From Comamonas sp. lk (GTDB taxonomy: Bacteria; Pseudomonadota; Gammaproteobacteria; Burkholderiales; Burkholderiaceae_C): DNA of 64,000 nt. Location: the NCBI GenBank assembly GCA_945925985.1, contig CAMELV010000001.1, positions 62,001-126,000 on the forward strand, read 5' to 3'. Both the position numbers and the translations under genes were made by a program. Shown here piece after piece: positions 14,845 through 23,385 of the stretch; the stretch's first letter is position 1; each line of letters starts with the position of its first letter. The notes below the pieces were generated by a model. That model saw only the letters and a program-made list of their open reading frames with translations, had not been told where the DNA came from and ran no database searches.

Positions 14845-16848
14845 TCAGGGCAGATCGGTGGCGACCTCGGGTGCTCCGGCGCCGCGCGGACCGACCAGGC
14901 CGAGCCGGCTCTTGAGCGATTGAGGCTGGCCGGTGATCAGGGCCGCGTAGATGGTGGTGTTGGACAGCACCTTTTTGACGTAGTCGCGCGTTTCCGCAAA
15001 GGGAATATTTTCGGCCCAAATGGCGGCATCCAGGGTGGGGCTGCCGCTGGTGCCGCGCCAGTTGCGCGGCCGGCTGGGCCCCGCGTTGTAGGCGGCGGCG
15101 GCCATGGGTAGGGAGCCGGCAAAGTCGTCCAGCACCAGCTTGAGGTAGCCGGTGCCAATGGCAATATTGGTGTCGCGGTCGGTGATTTGGTGCGGTTTGA
15201 AGTCGGTCAGGCCGATTTTCTTGGCGGTCCAGCGTGCGGTGGGCGGCATCACCTGCATCAGGCCGGCGGCGCCCACGTGGGACTGGGCGTCCATGATGAA
15301 TCGGCTTTCCTGCCGGATCAGGCCGAACACATAGGCCGGGTCCAGCCCGATCTGGTTGGCGCGTGCGAGTACGGCGTCCTTGAAGGGCATGGGAAAGCGC
15401 TGCTGAAAATCGAGGACCGCTTTGGTCCGCTCACTGGTGTTGATGCAGCGGTCCCAGACCTCACGGCTACAGGCCAGGTCAGCCGCCGCCAGCAGTTCGC
15501 GGTCGCTCATGCCGCCGCGTTGGTGCAAATTGGCGCTGTAGTTCCACTCGCGCACGCCGTCGCTGCGCAGGCCGATCTGGATCGCGTACAGACCGCGTTG
15601 CAGCCCTGGGTTCTGCCTGGCCGTATCTTTCTCTAGCTCGGTCAGGGCATCGGGGCGAGGTGGGGCCGTCACGCGCTGGCCCAACTCGTCGAGCGCGAGC
15701 TGCTCGTAAAAGCCGCGTACGCCCGCGATGCTTTCAAACAGGCGGGTGGCTTCGGCGCGGTCGACCTCGGTTTTTGCCAATTGCAGCAGGGCGCGGGCGC
15801 GCCAGTAGACCCAGATCGACTCCTGACGAGCCTCGGGGCTCATGGCCAGGGTGGCCGCGAGCACGTCTTTCCAGCGGGCAAAGCGCATGGCGGCGCGCAC
15901 TTTCCAGCCCAGGTGCTCGTCGCTGAGCTCGCTGTCACGCGCCTTGGCAAAGTGCTCGTTGGCTGTATCAGATAGTTTTTGTGCCGAGTGCTTGCCAATG
16001 ACGCCCCAGGCCCAGGAGCGTTGCTCCGGCGTCAGGTGCACGCTCCAGTGGTTCTCAAGCAGGCTGGCTGCTGCTTCCGGTTCGGTCGAGGCCAGCCGGA
16101 TCAGGGCCAGCACCACCCATTCCTTGGCGTTGCGGCTGATGGCGCCGACCCGCTTGGCCAGAAAACGTGTTGGGCCACTGCTGATCTCATCCAGGGGTTT
16201 GCCGGCTTCTGCAGAGATGATCTCCGCCGCTTGCCTGGCCGCGCGCGGCCGGTTGTTCTCCATGGCCAGTCGGGCTTTGCGCCAGATGTCGCTGTCGGCG
16301 AGCTTTTTGGCGGTGTGCAGTTGGCCTGCGGTCTGGGTGCAGCCGTCGTCGGCCTCTTTTTGGGCGTACCACTGCCGCTTGAGCTCTTGCGCCACCTCTT
16401 CGGCTGGGCGGGTGGTGTCCAGGCCCAGGGCATAACAACGCACTTCACGGTCGTCATTCATGCGGAAATGCGTTAGTTCGGTGGCAAAGGCGGTCCAGTC
16501 ACGACGCTGGCCCAGCACCAGCAGCCAGTCGTTGCGCAAGCGGTCTTCTTGGTAGGTGCCGGCAAAACGGCTGAAAAACCCCTGCACCTCGCTGGCCGAG
16601 GCCACATCCAGCCGGGCCCGCAGTTCCCAGTACGCGGCCCAGGGCTCCAGCACATGGCCGCGCGCCTGGGGCAGCAGCACGGTCAAGCGCTTTCGGTCCC
16701 CCTGTTTGAAGGCCTGGCTCATCTCGACGATGGCGTCGTCGGTGCTGGCTTTGACCTGGGTCTTGCTTTGGGTCTGTGCCGCGCTGGCCGACGAGCCCAA
16801 CGATCCGGTCAGCAGTGCGATCGATGTCAAAATGGTAATGAACTGCAT
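14845..16848 (-). CDS. Soluble lytic murein transglycosylase (Slt family)
   Basis: This 667-residue periplasmic protein cleaves peptidoglycan glycan strands. It has an N-terminal signal peptide (residues 1-23, ending SASA), a long helical superhelix domain and a C-terminal SLT domain. The catalytic glutamate is in GLIRQESRF, followed by VGAAGLMQVMPPTA and AAAAYNAGPSRPRNW. The ATG at 16848 is chosen because it starts the signal peptide directly. It is head-to-head with the 5-formyl-THF cyclo-ligase gene with only nine bases between the start codons. Confidence 0.9.
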   Translation of the reverse strand: MQFITILTSIALLTGSLGSSASAAQTQSKTQVKASTDDAIVEMSQAFKQGDRKRLTVLLPQARGHVLEPWAAYWELRARLDVASASEVQGFFSRFAGTYQEDRLRNDWLLVLGQRRDWTAFATELTHFRMNDDREVRCYALGLDTTRPAEEVAQELKRQWYAQKEADDGCTQTAGQLHTAKKLADSDIWRKARLAMENNRPRAARQAAEIISAEAGKPLDEISSGPTRFLAKRVGAISRNAKEWVVLALIRLASTEPEAAASLLENHWSVHLTPEQRSWAWGVIGKHSAQKLSDTANEHFAKARDSELSDEHLGWKVRAAMRFARWKDVLAATLAMSPEARQESIWVYWRARALLQLAKTEVDRAEATRLFESIAGVRGFYEQLALDELGQRVTAPPRPDALTELEKDTARQNPGLQRGLYAIQIGLRSDGVREWNYSANLHQRGGMSDRELLAAADLACSREVWDRCINTSERTKAVLDFQQRFPMPFKDAVLARANQIGLDPAYVFGLIRQESRFIMDAQSHVGAAGLMQVMPPTARWTAKKIGLTDFKPHQITDRDTNIAIGTGYLKLVLDDFAGSLPMAAAAYNAGPSRPRNWRGTSGSPTLDAAIWAENIPFAETRDYVKKVLSNTTIYAALITGQPQSLKSRLGLVGPRGAGAPEVATDLP

Positions 16849-16857
16849 GGTGGGATT

Positions 16858-17457
16858 ATGGATAACTCTGCTCGAGACAAGGCGTTGGACAAAAAAGCCC
16901 TGCGCCAGCTTTTGATTGAACAACGTTTGAGCCTGCCAGACCGCCTACAGCGATCTGATTTGTTGCAACGCGCCATGCGCATCTGGCTGGTGGGCCGTCC
17001 GGACACGGTGATTGGCGCCTACTGGCCCATCAAAGGCGAGTTTGACCCCCTGCCGGCGCTGCACCGCTGGAAAGAAGATGGCGAGTTGATCGAGCAGCCG
17101 CAGCCGCGCCGGATCGGTCTGCCGGTGGTCGACAAGGTGCACAAGACCATGCGTTTTCACGCCTGGTACCCGGGCTGCCCGATGGAGGAAGACGCCTACG
17201 GCATCCCTAAGCCTAAGGACACCGAGGTGATCGTGCCCACCCTGCTGTTTGTGGCCTGCGTCGGCTACGCGCCAGGCGGCTACCGGCTGGGCTACGGCGG
17301 TGGCTTTTACGACCGCATGCTGGCCACCCTGACGCCGCGCCCCTTCACCGTCGGCCTGGGTTTTGCCAACGCCTATGTGCCCGATTTCGAGCCCGAAGCC
17401 CATGATTTGCCACTGAATGCCATCCTGAACGACAACGGCGTGGTCTGGCCGGTTTGA
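16858..17457 (+). CDS. 5-formyltetrahydrofolate cyclo-ligase
   Basis: This 199-residue protein converts 5-formyl-THF to 5,10-methenyl-THF with ATP. The family signature GYGGGFYDRML is at about residues 143-153 and the N-terminal RQLLIEQRLSL helix is typical. ATG 16858 gives a family-length product. The divergent partner starts nine bases away, so at least one promoter must lie inside the other gene. Confidence 0.88.
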   Translation: MDNSARDKALDKKALRQLLIEQRLSLPDRLQRSDLLQRAMRIWLVGRPDTVIGAYWPIKGEFDPLPALHRWKEDGELIEQPQPRRIGLPVVDKVHKTMRFHAWYPGCPMEEDAYGIPKPKDTEVIVPTLLFVACVGYAPGGYRLGYGGGFYDRMLATLTPRPFTVGLGFANAYVPDFEPEAHDLPLNAILNDNGVVWPV

Positions 17458-17469
17458 GGCCAGGCCGGC

Positions 17470-17483
17470 TGCATGCGTATGCA
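17470..17483. promoter_or_regulatory. Probable LacI-family operator O1
   Basis: TGCATGCGTATGCA is a near-perfect palindrome with the central CG typical of LacI-family operators. It differs at one position from the perfect copy at 18681. It lies about 80 bases upstream of the first NTF2-like gene and after the cyclo-ligase stop, where the promoter of the 16-kb locus is expected. Confidence 0.65.
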
Positions 17484-17562
17484 AGCTGGCTTGATATAGT
17501 CGCGCCCTGCGGTTGGCGGCATGGGCTGCGGCCGAACCACCCGTTCCAAGGAGCTCCAAGCC

Positions 17563-18624
17563 ATGATGACTGACGCGCTGAATCTTGCCAATAAACAGGC
17601 CGTACGCCGCCTGATGGACGCCTTGGCCGAAGCCAAGCCGGATGCGGTGGAGCGCCAGTTGGCGCAGGCCTACCACCCGGACGCCCAGTGGCGCGGCTCG
17701 CACCCCTGGAATGAAGCGCAGGGCGTGCAAGCCATCGCGCAGACGTTCTGGCAGCCCCTGTTGCAAGCGTTCCCGGATCTGGAGCGGCGCGACAGCCTGC
17801 TGCTTGGCGGGCACTACCAGGGGCGCGATTATGTGGGCGCCGTGGGCCACCTGTGCGGCCGTTTTCAGCGCGACTGGCTTGGCCTGCCGGCCACCGGTCA
17901 ACTGCTGTATTTGCGTTACGGCGAGTTTCACCAGATGGTCGACGGCCGCATTGTGCAGAGCACGGTGCTGCTCGATGTGCTGGACGCAATTCGCCAGATG
18001 GGCTTCTGGCCGCTGCCGCCCAGCCCGGGCTTTGAGGGCATGTGGCCCGGTCCCTTGGCGGGTGACGGCCTGGTGCTGACTGCCCAGGACCCGGCGCAAT
18101 CCGCTGCCAGCCTGGCGTTGACGCTGGCGATGCAGGGCTCGCTGGGCACGTATGACGACACGCTCAGTTTAGGGCGCGACGGCCTGCTGGCGATGCCGCA
18201 GCGTGATTTTTGGCACCCGCACATGATGTGGTTTGGCCCCAGCGGCATTGGCACTTCGCGCGGGCTCGATGGGTTTGTCGATGTGCACCAACTGCCGTTT
18301 CGCAATGCCTTCCCGCGCGACCCTAAGCTGCCCCAGCCTGTGGGCATGGGCCAGCATGGCGGCAGCCACTACGTACGCATTGGCGACGGCCGTTTCTCGG
18401 CCACCGGCGGCTGGCCCAGCCGGCATATGCTGCACCAGGGCGGTGGCTGGCTGGGCTTGCCGCCCACCGGGCGCGCCATCACCATGCGGGTGATGGATTT
18501 TTACAGCGCCGAGCAGGGGCTGATCCGCGAGAACTGGGTGCCGATCGACCTGCTCAACGTGCTGCTGCAACTCGACGTGGACGTGCTGGCACGGGTGCGC
18601 AGCCAGTTCGCCCGGCGCGGCTAG
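17563..18624 (+). CDS. Tandem SnoaL/NTF2-like protein 1
   Basis: This 353-residue protein consists of two NTF2-fold halves (about 10-150 and 170-350). The second half has WHPHMMWFGPSGIGTSRGL and LIRENWVPIDLLN; similar blocks recur in the proteins at 27673 and 28737. NTF2/SnoaL-like enzymes are small cone-shaped barrels that act as isomerases, dehydratases or epoxide hydrolases; the reaction here is unknown. There is no signal peptide, so it should be cytoplasmic. ATG 17563 is preferred because AAGGAG (17548-17553) is nine bases upstream; an ATG three bases later is also possible. It opens the locus and is separated from the next gene by 109 bases containing an operator. Confidence 0.75.
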   Translation: MMTDALNLANKQAVRRLMDALAEAKPDAVERQLAQAYHPDAQWRGSHPWNEAQGVQAIAQTFWQPLLQAFPDLERRDSLLLGGHYQGRDYVGAVGHLCGRFQRDWLGLPATGQLLYLRYGEFHQMVDGRIVQSTVLLDVLDAIRQMGFWPLPPSPGFEGMWPGPLAGDGLVLTAQDPAQSAASLALTLAMQGSLGTYDDTLSLGRDGLLAMPQRDFWHPHMMWFGPSGIGTSRGLDGFVDVHQLPFRNAFPRDPKLPQPVGMGQHGGSHYVRIGDGRFSATGGWPSRHMLHQGGGWLGLPPTGRAITMRVMDFYSAEQGLIRENWVPIDLLNVLLQLDVDVLARVRSQFARRG

Positions 18625-18680
18625 TCGGGTCCGGCTTAGGGGAAACTACGTATGCCCAAGCGCCTTATTTCGGGTTACAT

Positions 18681-18694
18681 TGCATACGTATGCA
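18681..18694. promoter_or_regulatory. Probable LacI-family operator O2
   Basis: TGCATACGTATGCA is a perfect 14-base palindrome with central CG, 40 bases upstream of the HisD-like gene, in the only sizeable gap among the first genes of the locus. With O1, about 1.2 kb away, it could allow repression by looping by the LacI-type protein encoded at 21374. Confidence 0.75.
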
Positions 18695-18733
18695 TAAATT
18701 TCTTTGTGTCAAATCAAACAAGGTGCACGGCAC

Positions 18734-20062
18734 ATGATTCGTTATCTCAAACGCGGTAAGGATGCCCAGGGCCGGGCCGACGACGATGCCCAGGTGCGTG
18801 CCACCGTGGCTGGCATCCTGAAAGACATTGAGCAACGCGGCGACGAGGCAGTGCGGGCCTACAGCCGCCAGTTCGACAGTTGGGACCCGGCCAGCTTCAC
18901 CCTGTCGCAGGCCGACATCGAGGCGGCGGTGCGCAAGCTGTCCGCCCGCGAAGTCGAAGACATCCGTTTTGCCCAAACGCAAATCCGCCAGTTTGCCCAG
19001 ATCCAGCGCGACAGCATGCGCGACGTTGAGGTCGAGACCCTGCCCGGCGTGGTGCTCGGGCACCGGCACATCCCGGTCAACGCGGCCGGCTGCTATGTGC
19101 CCGGCGGCAAGTACCCCTTGATTGCATCGGCCCACATGAGCGTGCTCACCGCCAAGGTGGCCGGCGTGCCGCGCGTGGTGTCGACCGCGCCACCCTACCA
19201 GGGCGCGCCACACCCAGCCATCGTGGCGGCCATGCACTTTGCTGGCGCCGATCAGATTTTGGTGCTGGGCGGCGTGCAGGCGGTGGCGGCCATGGCGATT
19301 GGCACCGAGTCGGTGGCGGCAGTGGACATGCTGGTCGGGCCGGGCAATATGTTCGTGGCCGAGGCCAAGCGCCAGTTGTACGGCCGGGTCGGCATCGACC
19401 TGTTCGCCGGGCCGACCGAAACCCTGGTGATCGCCGACGAATCGGTCGATGGCGAAATGTGCGCAGTCGACCTGCTGGGCCAGGCCGAGCACGGCCCCAC
19501 CTCGCCGGCAGTGCTGCTGACCACCTCTGAGAAACTGGCGCGCGACACCATGGCCGAGGTTGAACGCCAGCTCAAGATCCTGCCGACGGCGGCCATTGCC
19601 GGAAAGGCCTGGGAGATCTACGGCGAGGTGATCGTCTGCGACAGCGACGAGGAAATGCTGGCCAAGGCCGACGAGCTCGCCTCCGAGCATGTGCAGGTGA
19701 TGACGCGCGACCCGGACTACTTTCTTAAAGGCATGACCAACTATGGCGCGCTGTTCCTCGGGCCGCGCACCAACGTCAGCTTCGGCGACAAGGTGATCGG
19801 CACCAACCACACCCTGCCCACCAACAAGAACGCCCGCTACACCGGCGGCCTGTGGGTTGGCAAGTTCCTCAAAACCTGCACCTACCAGCGGGTGCTGACC
19901 GATGAAGCCAGTGCCAGTATTGGCGCGGTCTGCTCGCGCCTGTGTCACATGGAAAACTTTGCCGGCCACGGCGAACAGGCCAACCTGCGGGTCCGCCGCT
20001 ACGGCCAGCGCGCCGAGGTGCCCTGGTACCAGCCGGTGCCGGCGCTGGACGGACCCGCATGA
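18734..20062 (+). CDS. Histidinol-dehydrogenase-family oxidoreductase (HpsN-like)
   Basis: This 442-residue protein has the full HisD fold. Recognisable blocks are [34 protein letters not shown], the metal/substrate region [16 protein letters not shown] and [11 protein letters not shown], and the C-terminal [13 protein letters not shown]. Members outside his operons oxidise an alcohol via aldehyde to carboxylate with NAD; sulfopropanediol 3-dehydrogenase HpsN is one described case. No histidine genes are nearby and the context is catabolic, so I do not call it hisD. Its stop overlaps the next start by ATGA. The substrate is unknown. Confidence 0.8.
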   Translation: MIRYLKRGKDAQGRADDDAQVRATVAGILKDIEQRGDEAVRAYSRQFDSWDPASFTLSQADIEAAVRKLSAREVEDIRFAQTQIRQFAQIQRDSMRDVEVETLPGVVLGHRHIPVNAAGCYVPGGKYPLIASAHMSVLTAKVAGVPRVVSTAPPYQGAPHPAIVAAMHFAGADQILVLGGVQAVAAMAIGTESVAAVDMLVGPGNMFVAEAKRQLYGRVGIDLFAGPTETLVIADESVDGEMCAVDLLGQAEHGPTSPAVLLTTSEKLARDTMAEVERQLKILPTAAIAGKAWEIYGEVIVCDSDEEMLAKADELASEHVQVMTRDPDYFLKGMTNYGALFLGPRTNVSFGDKVIGTNHTLPTNKNARYTGGLWVGKFLKTCTYQRVLTDEASASIGAVCSRLCHMENFAGHGEQANLRVRRYGQRAEVPWYQPVPALDGPA

Positions 20063-20595
20063 AAGGGGCCCGCCCCGAACAGGCGGCGCTCACGCGCGAC
20101 AACGACCTGACCCAGACCGAGGCCACCCGCCGTGTCGTGGAGGGCATGGTCGATGGCCTGAACGACCACACCATCGACGGCATTGAGGCGTTTTTTGCCA
20201 AAGACTTTCGCTGGATGGGCAACGCCGGCTGTGGCACCAAGCTGGGTGTCAAGGCGTTCCAGGACAACTGGCAGCGCCCGTTCCAGGCGGCGTTCTCTGA
20301 CAAGGTCTGCATTGACGAGGCCCGCATCGTCCAAGGCGAGTGGATGGCCGCCTTCGGGCGCCAAGAGGCCACGCACTCAGGCACCTTCATGGGCATCGCG
20401 CCCACGGGCAAACGCATCGAGATCCGCTACATGGATTTCTGGAAGGTGCAGGACGGCAAGATTGTGGACAACTGGGTGTCGGTGGATTTTCCGCACGTGA
20501 TGCAGCAGCTCGGCGTGGACCCGTTCCAGGGCGAGGGCTGGGAGGCCTTTGACCGTGGCGAGCGCGCCCCGCCGCGCCCGGGCCTGGCCCCATGA
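20059..20595 (+). CDS. Single-domain SnoaL/NTF2-like protein 2
   Basis: This 178-residue protein is a single NTF2-like domain. It has the pattern [18 protein letters not shown] in the first strand region and [21 protein letters not shown], then [19 protein letters not shown], typical of SnoaL-like ester-cyclase annotations. It overlaps the HisD-like gene by four bases and the SDR gene by four bases, so its product is probably made in step with both. Function unknown; dehydratase or isomerase activity is a family-based guess. Confidence 0.75.
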   Translation: MKGARPEQAALTRDNDLTQTEATRRVVEGMVDGLNDHTIDGIEAFFAKDFRWMGNAGCGTKLGVKAFQDNWQRPFQAAFSDKVCIDEARIVQGEWMAAFGRQEATHSGTFMGIAPTGKRIEIRYMDFWKVQDGKIVDNWVSVDFPHVMQQLGVDPFQGEGWEAFDRGERAPPRPGLAP

Positions 20596-21377
20596 GCCAG
20601 CCCGCGCCGGCCATGCTCAACCCGGTGACGCCTTCGCTCCGGCTGGATGGCCGCAGCGCCCTGGTGACAGGTGCTGGCCGAGGCATTGGCCTGGCCGCTG
20701 CCCATGCGCTGGCGCAGGCCGGGGCTGTGGTGACGCTGGCAGCCCGAACCGATACCGAGTTACAGACTGCGGCCGCTGCCATGCGAGCCTATGGGGCCAG
20801 GGCCGAGGTGATGGTGCTGGATGTCACAGACCCGGTGGCCGTGAAACAGGCCCTGGCCGATGCCGGGCCATTCCAGGTTTTGGTCAACAGCGCCGGCACC
20901 AACCGCCCCGCGCTGATCACCGAGACCCTGGACGCCGACTTTGACGCTGTGGTGAACCTCAACCTGAAGGCCGCCTTTTACCTGGCCCGCGAGGTGGCGC
21001 GTGGGCTGATCGGTGCGGGCCTGCCGGGCTCGCTGATCCAGATTTCCTCTCAAATGGGCCATGTGGGTGGCCCGAAGCGCTCGGTGTACTGCGCCACCAA
21101 GCATGCGGTGGAGGGCATGACCCGGGCCCTGGCCTGGGAACTGGGGCCGCACCAGATTAGGGCCAACACCCTGTGCCCGACCTTCATCGAGACAGCGATG
21201 ACCCGCCCGGCGCTGGCCGACCCGGAGTTTCGCCAGTTTGTGACCTCTCGCATTGCGCTGGGCCGGCTGGGTCAGTTGGAGGACATCATGGGTGCGGTGG
21301 TGTTCTTGGCCAGCGATGCCTCGGCCATGGTGACTGGCAGCGCGCTGATGGTTGATGGCGGCTGGACGGCGCAATGA
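20592..21377 (+). CDS. Short-chain dehydrogenase/reductase
   Basis: This 261-residue classical SDR has the cofactor motif TGAGRGIGLAAA near residue 28, NSAGTN, the catalytic serine in QISSQMGHVGG and YCATK as the YxxxK pair. The C-terminal GSALMVDGGW is typical of sugar or polyol dehydrogenases. It would oxidise a hydroxyl of the imported compound with NAD(P). It is coupled by ATGA overlaps both to the NTF2-like gene before it and to the LacI gene after it. Confidence 0.85.
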   Translation: MSQPAPAMLNPVTPSLRLDGRSALVTGAGRGIGLAAAHALAQAGAVVTLAARTDTELQTAAAAMRAYGARAEVMVLDVTDPVAVKQALADAGPFQVLVNSAGTNRPALITETLDADFDAVVNLNLKAAFYLAREVARGLIGAGLPGSLIQISSQMGHVGGPKRSVYCATKHAVEGMTRALAWELGPHQIRANTLCPTFIETAMTRPALADPEFRQFVTSRIALGRLGQLEDIMGAVVFLASDASAMVTGSALMVDGGWTAQ

Positions 21378-22408
21378 AGACACAGGCCACTTCGCTGGAT
21401 GTGGCGCGCCTGGCCGGCGTGTCGCAGTCGGCAGTGAGCCGCTGCTTTACGGCGGGTGCCAGCGTGTCGGAGGCCATGCGCGACAAGGTGCAAGAGGCCG
21501 CACGCAAGCTGGGCTACCAGCCCAACGCCCATGCCCGCAGCCTGATCACCGGGCGCTCCCGCATCATTGGCCTGGTGCTGTCGGCCCTTGAAAACCTGTA
21601 TTACCCGGCGGTGCTGGAGCGGCTGGCCAAGCGGCTGCAGCAAGACGGTTACCACCTGCTGATCTTCATTGGCGACAACGCCAACTCCGACGACCTGGTG
21701 GAAGAAATCCTGCAGTACAACGTGGACGGCATTGTGCTGGGCGCCACCACCCTGTCCTCGGCCCTGGCGCAACGCTGTGCCGATGCGAGCATTCCGGTGG
21801 TGTTGTTCAACCGCATCATGGCCTCGGGCAGCGCGGGCGCTGTCAGCTCGGTGCGTTCTGACAACGTGGGTGGCGGCCGTGACATTGCACGATTTTTAGT
21901 GGCTGGCGGCCACCAGCGCATAGCCTACATTGCCGGGCGTGAAGACTCGTCGACCAACCTGGAGCGGGAGCGCGGCTTTCGCGACGGTTTGGCGGAGCTG
22001 GGGCAACGCATTTATGCCCGTGCCATCGGCAATTACGACGTGGCGCAGGCCCGCCAGGCGGCCCGTGACCTGTTTGGCGACGCGACCGACCGGCCCGACG
22101 CGGTGTTTGTGGCGGGCGACCAGATGGCGATTGCCGTGCTCGACACCCTGCGCCACGAGCTGGGTCTGGCCGTGCCACAGGACGTGTCGGTGGTGGGCTT
22201 TGACAACGTGCCGCAAGCTGGCTGGGCCTCGTATGAGTTGACCACTTTTGAGCAACCGGTGGAGCCGATGGTGGAGGCCACGGTGGCCCTGTTGCAGGGT
22301 TATTTGCGTGAGGCTCAGACGCCGCCGAGTCGTAACCTGGTGGTGCCTGGGCAATTGATCATCCGTCAGTCGGCGCGCGTGAGCGCGCCAGGGAGCCAGC
22401 AGACATGA
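21374..22408 (+). CDS. LacI-family transcriptional regulator
   Basis: This 344-residue repressor has an N-terminal helix-turn-helix (LDVARLAGVSQSAVSRCFT, residues 5-23) and hinge helix (YQPNAHARSLITGRS), then a periplasmic-binding-protein-like effector domain (VVGFDNVPQAGW near the C-terminus). It most likely binds the TGCATACGTATGCA palindromes at 17470 and 18681 and releases them when the imported compound or an intermediate is present. The gene is embedded in the middle of the operon with ATGA overlaps on both sides, so it should be autoregulated. Confidence 0.9.
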   Translation: MKTQATSLDVARLAGVSQSAVSRCFTAGASVSEAMRDKVQEAARKLGYQPNAHARSLITGRSRIIGLVLSALENLYYPAVLERLAKRLQQDGYHLLIFIGDNANSDDLVEEILQYNVDGIVLGATTLSSALAQRCADASIPVVLFNRIMASGSAGAVSSVRSDNVGGGRDIARFLVAGGHQRIAYIAGREDSSTNLERERGFRDGLAELGQRIYARAIGNYDVAQARQAARDLFGDATDRPDAVFVAGDQMAIAVLDTLRHELGLAVPQDVSVVGFDNVPQAGWASYELTTFEQPVEPMVEATVALLQGYLREAQTPPSRNLVVPGQLIIRQSARVSAPGSQQT

Positions 22409-23376
22409 AGGGTTTTGACGCCGAGTTCAGCAACCTGGACCACTACATCCGGGTGATTACCGCCCGCATCTGGGAGGGTCGCCGCATTGACGATATCCGT
22501 TTGTATTACAGCGACCCCTGCGTGGTAGAAACACCCATGTCGGTCAGTAGCGCGGTCGAAGACGTGGTCACCGGCACCCGCGCCACCCTGGCCATGTTCC
22601 CGAACCGTCGCCTGCTGGCGGAAGACGTGATTCAGTCGGGGGACGACGAAGGCGGGTTCCTCAGCTCACACCGCATCATTTCGACCATGACCCATTTGGG
22701 CGACGGCAGCTTCGGCCCGGCCAGCGGTGCCCAGGTGCACGCGCGCACCGTTGCCGATTGCTTGTGCAAAGACAACCGCGTGATCCACGAGTGGCTGGTG
22801 CGCGACCAGGCGGCCATTGCCTTGCAGATTGGCAGCACGCCGCAGGCGCTGGCGCAGAGATGGCTGAACCAGCGGGGTGGCTGGAACAAGCCCGTGGTGC
22901 CTCCGGCACCGTCAGGCTATGTGTCGCACATCAGCCAGCACCCGTTGGCTCAAGCCTACGCCGGTGTTATCGAGGCCCTGGCGCAGGGCGAGGGCGATGT
23001 CACGGCGATCTATGACGAGGCGGCCCAGCAGATCAGCCCGGGGGAACACACCAGCTATGGCCATGACGAGATCACCGGTTTCTGGCACAGTGTGTTCGGT
23101 GCCCTGCGGGTGAAGCAGTTCACGGTGGAGCACCTGGCCTGGCAGCAAGACCAGGCCCAGAGCGGCCGCAGTGACAGGCTGGCCCTGCGTTTTAGAGCCA
23201 AAACAGTCCACAGCCCCCGTGATAGCTCACTTCTTCGCTATGGAAAAGAGAGCGGACGCGAGGTGGAGGTGATGGGCATTGTGCACGCTGAGCTGGTGCA
23301 GGGCCGGGTCCTGCGCGAGTGGGTGTTGATCGATGACGTGGCGCTGTGGATGCAAGTCCTGGTGCCGCAAGCCTGA
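22405..23376 (+). CDS. Tandem SnoaL/NTF2-like protein 3
   Basis: This 323-residue protein appears to contain two NTF2-like halves (about 15-150 and 180-320). The first has LYYSDPCVVETPMSV and VIHEWLVRDQAAIALQIG; the second HISQHPLAQAYAGVIEALAQ and VLREWVLIDDVALWMQ. It diverges more from the other family members in this locus. A dispersed mini-repeat encodes residues 262-279 (VHSPRDSSLLRYG). It is coupled to the LacI gene and followed nine bases later by the ABC ATPase gene. Function unknown. Confidence 0.7.
   Translation: MKGFDAEFSNLDHYIRVITARIWEGRRIDDIRLYYSDPCVVETPMSVSSAVEDVVTGTRATLAMFPNRRLLAEDVIQSGDDEGGFLSSHRIISTMTHLGDGSFGPASGAQVHARTVADCLCKDNRVIHEWLVRDQAAIALQIGSTPQALAQRWLNQRGGWNKPVVPPAPSGYVSHISQHPLAQAYAGVIEALAQGEGDVTAIYDEAAQQISPGEHTSYGHDEITGFWHSVFGALRVKQFTVEHLAWQQDQAQSGRSDRLALRFRAKTVHSPRDSSLLRYGKESGREVEVMGIVHAELVQGRVLREWVLIDDVALWMQVLVPQA
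23190..23242. repeat. Dispersed mini-repeat inside a gene, copy c
   Basis: It carries TTTTAGAGCC, CAGCCCCCGTG and the ATAGC...GCTAT stem. It is in frame inside the NTF2-like gene at 22405 and shares AGCCCCCGTG with copy d at 31388. Confidence 0.55.
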
Positions 23377-23385
23377 GGTTTTGAC

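Noticed and set aside
18734-20062. Calling the HisD-family gene hisD
   Set aside because: No histidine-biosynthesis genes are near and the gene is coupled to catabolic genes under a LacI-type operator.
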